Origin: Dictyobacter kobayashii
GTDB taxonomy: Bacteria; Chloroflexota; Ktedonobacteria; Ktedonobacterales; Ktedonobacteraceae
Length of the DNA stretch: 64,000 bases
Assembly: GCF_003967555.1 (NCBI RefSeq)
Contig: NZ_BIFS01000001.1
Coordinates: 5,766,001 to 5,830,000, forward strand
Reading direction: 5' to 3'
Shown here: positions 59,141-64,000 of the stretch, piece by piece
Position numbering within the stretch: position 1 is the first letter of the stretch
Layout: each line of letters opens with the position of its first letter
The notes under the pieces: model-generated
What the model saw: the letters and a program-made list of their open reading frames with translations, nothing else
Databases searched by the model: none
What the model was told of the DNA's origin: nothing
Position numbers and translations under genes: made by a program

Positions 59141-59445
59141 TGTACTACCCCATCTCTAGATTTTATTGGCTTCAAATGAAATTTTAATCTTTTAAGTATA
59201 AACTATTATGGTGCCTTTATGGCGTTCCCGGCACCCCTTCTGATTGAAACCACTATGAGATGCTCCCTTTGTGGTTTATCGTACTCGAATGGAGCTGGAT
59301 CTGCAAGCGGGCGCTGGGGTAGATGGTTGTGGATGGGCTTGTTGTGAGGGGTTAGGATTTTTTGACGTATTTTCTTAAAAGAATTCAATGGGGAGAAAAA
59401 AATGCCAGGGGGAACATTTTTGATGGAAAAGTTGAGGGATAGCCT
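59141..59445. other. Intergenic stretch without a supported gene
   Basis: Open frames here are short and lack ribosome sites. GAGGGA near 59435 serves the next gene. Confidence 0.4.
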
Positions 59446-60213
59446 GTGCATGCACCTGTACGACGTGTGACGGCCAAGTATATCGCATTTCAGTATGGTG
59501 CGCTGTTTGGGCTGGGTGTTGGCTGTGTAGCACTCTTGCTGGTGACCTGTGTACCATGGTCAGATTTGCTCGTGTGGATGATTTTGCTGGTTGTGCTTTG
59601 GATGTTAGGAGTATTTGGGATCGGGGCCCTCAGCACGAATGTCACGGCCGATGCGGCGACCGGGGTGGCGGCAGGTTTTTGGGCGGGTGCCGTGGATGTC
59701 GTAATGAGCGTGATGCTGGTTGTCTATCTCCTGTATCGCTATCAGGAGCTTTTTTTCAATGTGCGCCAGACCTCGATCAAGGCCTGGAGTATCGAGTTCA
59801 TCTTGCTCTATGGTTTGCCGCTAGTGTGGATATTTTTGATTGTGCTCGGGTCGGTGCTGGGTGCGCTGGGAGGGCATCGTTCCCTGCGGCGCATGGGAAT
59901 GAAAAAGGATGCGCTGCCATTGCCTGCCCACCCGAGACGCGGTGTGGCCATCGTCAGCCTGCTGACTGGCATTGTTGGCGCACTAGCCCTGATATTCTCT
60001 TTTTTCTTGCCCGCCATCAATATCTGGCTGGTCTGTGCCAGCTTACTCCTCGCACTAATTGGAAGTATTGCTGTCATTGTGAATGAGCAGCAGTATATCT
60101 GGAAAGGGTGGGCGTATCTCGGCCTCTATCTGTCGCTGCTGGTAGCGCTGCTGGCGCTGCTACGCTTTGTATTGTGGCTGCTATTTTTTATGCATATTTT
60201 GTTGGGTTTCTAG
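59446..60213 (+). CDS. Membrane protein
   Basis: A 255-residue protein with about seven hydrophobic segments, first near 18-36, then 40-62, 72-95, 120-140, 165-185, 190-210 and 220-250. It has a central basic loop (GGHRSLRRMGMKKDA). The start is GTG, because GAGGGA lies 6 bases upstream and a stop is directly before in this frame. I do not recognise the family. It is followed by a GNAT gene 35 bases downstream, probably in the same operon. Confidence 0.7.
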   Translation: MHAPVRRVTAKYIAFQYGALFGLGVGCVALLLVTCVPWSDLLVWMILLVVLWMLGVFGIGALSTNVTADAATGVAAGFWAGAVDVVMSVMLVVYLLYRYQELFFNVRQTSIKAWSIEFILLYGLPLVWIFLIVLGSVLGALGGHRSLRRMGMKKDALPLPAHPRRGVAIVSLLTGIVGALALIFSFFLPAINIWLVCASLLLALIGSIAVIVNEQQYIWKGWAYLGLYLSLLVALLALLRFVLWLLFFMHILLGF

Positions 60214-60248
60214 AGCTATTAATTAATAAATACAAGGAAGGAGAAACT

Positions 60249-60803
60249 ATGTTTACGCTCGATGCTGTCTCTCTGCGGCCAATAGATAGTGGGGATCTGG
60301 ATGTGTGGTACGATTGGGAGCAGGACCTCGAAATATCTATGCTGGCAGGCTGGACGCCATTGCTGGCCAGGTCGGCATTTAAATATAAACACGAGCAGCG
60401 TATCAATGAGCCGCAGGACGACTTGAAGTATTTCGCGATCGATTACGCCGGCCAGTTTGTTGGCGTACTTCAACTGGCCTTGATTGATGATTGTGAGAAG
60501 CGTGCCGCGATCAGTATCGTCATCGGCGCGAAAGAGCACCGGGGACAAGGCATCGGGAGTATCGCCCTGCGCCTCCTGTTGGACTACGCCTTTACCGTAC
60601 GCAACCTGGAGCGCGTATACGCCGAGGTATGGGGCTTTAACATCCCTTCGCAGCGCCTGATGGAGCACGTCGGTTTCCAAAAAGAAGGTGTCCTGCGCCA
60701 GCACGAGCTGCACAACGGTAAGCGCCAGGACCTACACGTCTACGGCATCCTCAAACCCGAGTTCTATGAGCGCTACGAAACCATCTTTAAGGTCGCCGAA
60801 TAA
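60249..60803 (+). CDS. GNAT family N-acetyltransferase (RimJ/RimL type)
   Basis: A 184-residue acetyltransferase. The acetyl-CoA loop is HRGQGIGSIALRLLLDYAF, and NLERVYAEVWGFNIPSQRLMEHVGFQKEGVLRQ-like text is the typical end of RimJ/L proteins that acetylate protein N-termini or small amines. The ATG at 60249 follows AAGGAAGGAG. The longer frame runs into the preceding membrane protein. The acceptor is unknown. Confidence 0.88.
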   Translation: MFTLDAVSLRPIDSGDLDVWYDWEQDLEISMLAGWTPLLARSAFKYKHEQRINEPQDDLKYFAIDYAGQFVGVLQLALIDDCEKRAAISIVIGAKEHRGQGIGSIALRLLLDYAFTVRNLERVYAEVWGFNIPSQRLMEHVGFQKEGVLRQHELHNGKRQDLHVYGILKPEFYERYETIFKVAE

Positions 60804-60883
60804 AATATATGCGAGCTAGGCGCAAAAGCATCAATAAAAACGAAGCGTCCCCATCATAACGTAAAAGCAACAATAACAACGTT

Positions 60884-61040
60884 CTGTACGTGCGGGGCTT
60901 GTCCCCGCTTCCTCCGCTCCCAGTCGCAAAAGCAACAATAATAAAGCGATGTGCTCAACCAAATAGCTGCAAAATCTTTTTATTGTTAATTTTACGAGCG
61001 GGGACGTAGAAAGCGGGGGCAAGCCCCACACGTACAGATC
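60884..61040. repeat. REP-like inverted repeat pair, locus f
   Basis: A forward arm at 60884-60910 (one change, GTCCCC) and an inverted arm at 61011-61040. A degenerate arm follows near 61088. Confidence 0.8.
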
Positions 61041-61245
61041 TTGTTTATTTGGGCTTTTAATAATGGGAAGGGTAAAAGTAGAACAAGCCTGCACGTACGG
61101 GTGCGATGAATTGCTTATAGATGACGTTATGTATTGTAGTGTTTGATTAGAAAATTGCAGCTATAAAGTTAGATTTACCTGCCATATTTTGATGTGTTAT
61201 ACTGTGAGTGCGTCTGGATATATTGAGTCAAATGAGGAGACTGCT

Positions 61246-61569
61246 GTGGAGCAAAAGCAACACCGTGTGCACTATGATGAATTTGCCGAGCAATTCGTTT
61301 CCATTTTAGCTGAACACTGGTCTGATGTCCTTTTTATTATTAATCGTCAATCTCCTCGACTGGCTTCTCTATTACGTGTGGCATTGCCAACCACGCTCAA
61401 GCGTATGAATGGAGCCTGGCGCATCCAGATTATGACCAGGCGACTCTCTCAGCGAGAGGGATTGCAATCACCCCGCGATAATGAGATTGTCGCGCAGGCC
61501 ATTCGACTCTGGGCGCATTCTTCGGCGCAGTTACGTTTACCGCGTATCACGGTTGAGTTTATTTTGTAG
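61246..61569 (+). CDS. Small protein resembling DNA polymerase III gamma/tau C-terminal region
   Basis: A 107-residue protein starting at GTG 61246, with GAGGAG 7 bases upstream. The text EHWSDVLFIINRQSPRLASLLRVALP resembles the C-terminal region of DnaX proteins (W..ll..v...sp.laalL). The end is LRLPRITVEFIL. The relation is a pattern match only. The gene overlaps its convergent neighbour by 11 bases. Confidence 0.55.
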   Translation: MEQKQHRVHYDEFAEQFVSILAEHWSDVLFIINRQSPRLASLLRVALPTTLKRMNGAWRIQIMTRRLSQREGLQSPRDNEIVAQAIRLWAHSSAQLRLPRITVEFIL

Positions 61570-62053
61570 TTATTGTATCCTTTGTCGTAGCCAGGAACTG
61601 TCTGAGCACACCCACCACCAGTTCATGATCCTCTTGTTGTGGTAAACCGGAAACCGTCACGGTCCCAACGACACCCACGCCGCGAATGATCAGTGGAAAA
61701 GCACCGCCATGGGCCGCAAATTCGTGAGGGGAGATCAAATATTTTTCCTCAATCGTGGTTCCCGCTTGCTTAAGTGAGCGACCCACGAAGAAAGAGCTAT
61801 GGCCGAAGCGCTGCACCACATTATTCTTGCGGCGAATCCATTCTCCGTTGTCAATGGCGGTCCCCTCCATCGCAAAATGGAAGAGCTGCAGACCGTGGCG
61901 CGTAATATCAATGGCGACCGGCTTGCTGCGGGTCCTGGCCTCCTTGAGCAAGGCCAGCCCGAGCTCCAGGGCCATGTCATTGTTGAATTGGGTAAATTGG
62001 ATCTCTTCTTCCTGTTGCAACAATTCTTTTAATAATGCATCATCATGACTCAT
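61559..62053 (-). CDS. Heme-degrading/UPF0303 (DUF336) family protein
   Basis: A 164-residue protein of the Haem_degrading (GlcG/HbpS-like) fold, close to UPF0303. It shows LGLALLKEARTRSKPVAIDI, the central NGEWIRRKNNVV, and a C-terminal FPLIIRGVGVVGTVTVSGLPQQEDHE that is typical. Members bind haem or small ligands. A GAGGCG site lies before its ATG. It is convergent with the DnaX-like gene. Confidence 0.85.
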   Translation of the reverse strand: MSHDDALLKELLQQEEEIQFTQFNNDMALELGLALLKEARTRSKPVAIDITRHGLQLFHFAMEGTAIDNGEWIRRKNNVVQRFGHSSFFVGRSLKQAGTTIEEKYLISPHEFAAHGGAFPLIIRGVGVVGTVTVSGLPQQEDHELVVGVLRQFLATTKDTITTK

Positions 62054-62632
62054 ATGTTATGTTCGCCTCATTTCGTAGAAATTGTAACCAATTTGAGTAT
62101 AGCACACCCACAGTCGACGGAATGGTTGAGTTTGCAACATGCAGAGTGTTCACTCGTAGTATTAGTGCAGCCATGAGAGAGTTATGATGTATCCCGGTAG
62201 CTCCACTTACTCTAGATTATATGCCTATATCTTCCTCCGAGGGACCACTGCCAGAAGCGCGTATATTGGTAGATATCAGGGAGCAGATAGCGGGTGTAGA
62301 GGCAGCTGGCGATCTATGTGTGGCTTGCAATGGCGGTTGATAGTGGCTGCTTAAAAAAACGTTTACCAATATTTAACAAAGCATTGGTAGTTGTGGCATC
62401 ACTTCGTGCTATACTGGATTTGTTATAGTGAGTATTATGCACTAGCGGTAAATGCCATCCTAAACGCCGCTTATTCCACCTGTGGGTATCAAAAAAGAAG
62501 CGTTCGCGAGGGGCGCACCTACTGTGCAGGAAGGGAAGAAGCTCCCAACGATGGGCACAGCTACTTTAAATGAGGACGCGCAGCCCGACTGTACGGGTTG
62601 TTGAGTTCAGACAATTGGAAGGCAAGCTTTTT
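62054..62632. other. Intergenic stretch without a supported gene
   Basis: A+T-rich DNA with no recognised gene. The ribosome site (GGAAGG) for the LOG gene is at its end. Confidence 0.4.
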
Positions 62633-63519
62633 ATGAAAAATAGGAACACCAATATGAATGGATCGGGTAATCATCGGGATAAGACCGCGACAGAGCGTTA
62701 TAATGCCCTGCGCCAAAAAGGAGCCGTGACCGATGACGAGCGCTTGCTCAGTCGTCCGACGCAGCCACTGGTCAGCCCGAATCAGCCCGTTCCTAATGAG
62801 CGTATCAGAGAAGAGGAGCATGCCTTCGAGCGTGCGCTGAACTTTGATTATACGATGACAGATCCCTGGCGAGTGTTCCGCATTATGAGCGAGTTCGTCA
62901 ATGGTTTTGACGTGCTGGCCCATATTCCCCCTCAATCGCCATTTTTGGTTCTGCCCGCACGAAGCCGAATGATCCGAGCTATGCAGCGGCTACCGAGACC
63001 GCGCGCTTGCTGGCCCAGGCTGGTTTTGGCGTGATCACCGGTGGAGGTCCCGGCATTATGGAGGCTGCTAACAAAGGGGCACAGGAGGGTGGCAACCTCT
63101 CAATTGGCTGCAACATCGAGCTACCATTTGAGCAAGCCTCGAATCCATACCTGGACATCTCATTGGACTTCCGCTACTTTTTTGTGCGCAAGACCCTGTT
63201 CATGAAATACTCAAGCGCCTTTATCATCTTTCCCGGCGGCTTTGGTACTATGGACGAGCTGTTTGAGGCCCTTACCCTGATCCAAACCCAAAAGGTCAGC
63301 AACTTCCCGATTATCCTCTACGGGTCCAGTTACTGGAATGGCCTGATGAGCTGGCTTCGTGAGACCATGCTCGCCGTCGAAAACATTTCACCCAAAGACC
63401 TGGATCTCTTGCTTGTCTCAGATGATCCACAAGAGATCTGTACCCTGGTCTGTGATGCCTACCAGCGCAACAGCCAGCTCGAAAAAATCGATCCCTCCCG
63501 CGAGACCTCGATCCGCTAA
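62633..63519 (+). pseudogene. LOG family protein (cytokinin-riboside phosphohydrolase-like), frameshifted
   Basis: About 295 residues of the Rossmann-like LOG/lysine decarboxylase-like family, which remove ribose 5'-phosphate from nucleotides. The second frame has GVITGGGPGIMEAANKGAQE and the signature PGGFGTMDE. One missing base near 62933 (C run) separates this from the first 100 residues, and restoring it gives SIAIFGSARTKPNDP, the expected first strand. The ATG at 62633 is supported by GGAAGG. An N-terminal 90-residue extension is larger than in plant LOG proteins but common in bacteria. Confidence 0.85.
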
Positions 63520-63560
63520 ATTCGTATCGTCAAGGCTGGCAACGCAACCAACCCATGTCC

Positions 63561-63589
63561 AAGCAACCTGTATTCGCTCCAGGTTGCTT
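63561..63589 (+). terminator. Terminator after LOG gene
   Basis: AAGCAACCTG pairs with CAGGTTGCTT (63580-63589) and T-rich DNA follows. Confidence 0.75.
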
Positions 63590-63785
63590 TTGTTGTGCCT
63601 GCTCAGCGAGGAAATAGGAAAAAAGGTTAGCCAATTCAACCATTTACACAGGTCAACCGTAGACTAAAACAAGTACCATAATAGTACAGATAAGCGTACA
63701 AGCACATTGTTCAAGCAGGCAGAGGCGAGCCCATGTAGGCTGGCTTTTGCCATATGTTATTGATGAAATTAAAGGTTCTTCTTCC

Positions 63786-64000
63786 ATGCTACTATATAGC
63801 CCAGAAAATAAGGGTCGAATATTAACAATTGAACATCCAACCGAGAGCACACCAGCATTGATGGTGTTCTCTGGAAATGCAGGCCAGCTGTTGCGGGGCG
63901 ATATTCCCACCCTGAACATTTTAAAGGCGATGCGGCAGCGTGCACACCGCAACGGGGTAGCATTCACCATGCATTTACAGGAAGCGGGCGCCATCAGTAA
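63786..64000 (+). CDS. Hypothetical protein, 3' end outside window
   Basis: The frame is open from the ATG at 63786 to the window end (71 codons). It reads MLLYSPENKGRILTIEHP, then FSGNAGQLLRGDIPTLNILK and RAHRNGVAFTMHLQEAGA, with plausible codon use. A weak AAAGG site is 16 bases upstream. I do not recognise the family. An opposing open frame covers the same DNA and is judged less likely. Confidence 0.45.
   Translation, partial: MLLYSPENKGRILTIEHPTESTPALMVFSGNAGQLLRGDIPTLNILKAMRQRAHRNGVAFTMHLQEAGAIS

Noticed and set aside
63653-63994. Minus-strand gene at the window end
   Set aside because: Cysteine/arginine-rich text without a ribosome site; the plus-strand frame over the same DNA looks more natural.

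Overview
The window looks like chromosomal DNA of a large-genome, soil-type bacterium of the Chloroflexota, most likely class Ktedonobacteria. This is inferred from the gene mix, not from a marker gene: no rRNA or tRNA was seen. The clues are Ser/Thr kinases and a sister protein that share a secreted baseplate-J-like domain, many sugar hydrolases and one-component regulators, a Clp-N protein, DUF4383 and GxGYxYP proteins, and very repeat-rich intergenic DNA.

Layout. 1-4000: membrane protein, GH15 glucosidase/trehalase, FAD disulfide oxidoreductase. 4000-7600: a REP pair, a leader-ORF/attenuator-like unit before an alpha/beta hydrolase, DUF4383 and GNAT proteins. 7600-13200: WD40 protein, divergent arabinofuranosidase and GntR/LacI regulator, a protein of unknown function, a hydrolase. 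13400-17170: LysE exporter, hydrolase, and a MarR/ring-cleaving dioxygenase pair sharing one operator sequence. 17376-19564: a secreted CAP gene split cleanly by a tnpB element. 19700-25200: flavin monooxygenase, TetR plus SDR, and a dehalogenase-like fusion protein. 25700-31100: GxGYxYP protein, second LLM enzyme, MFS exporter, YciI, Clp-N. 31300-45400: P450, M20 peptidase, BNR/YCF48 protein, GH5-CBM3 cellulase, HTH-TPR regulator, carboxylesterase, and a protein joining an EgtD-like methyltransferase to a TIR domain. 45800-54240: three transmembrane proteins (two kinases and one non-kinase) with related exterior domains. 54485-55460: a REP-associated tyrosine transposase beside an array of its probable REP repeats. 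55470-64000: wHTH-like protein, ATP-grasp ligase, threonine dehydratase, acetyltransferase, DUF336 and LOG proteins, and a gene cut by the window end.

Three things stand out. (1) The EgtD-like methyltransferase-TIR fusion is the best candidate for an undescribed defence or signalling protein. (2) A HUH transposase sits beside a 113-bp tandem REP array, with paired copies of the same repeat at five other intergenic sites. (3) Long hairpins with near-perfect stems (15-31 bp) occur between genes; three share a conserved G+C-rich head but carry unrelated stem sequences.

Caution: I count 16 frameshifts in otherwise well-conserved genes, and 15 of them behave as the loss of a single base, usually in or beside a short G or C run. 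That is better explained by homopolymer errors in the sequence than by real decay. Genes marked pseudogene for this reason are probably intact in the organism.
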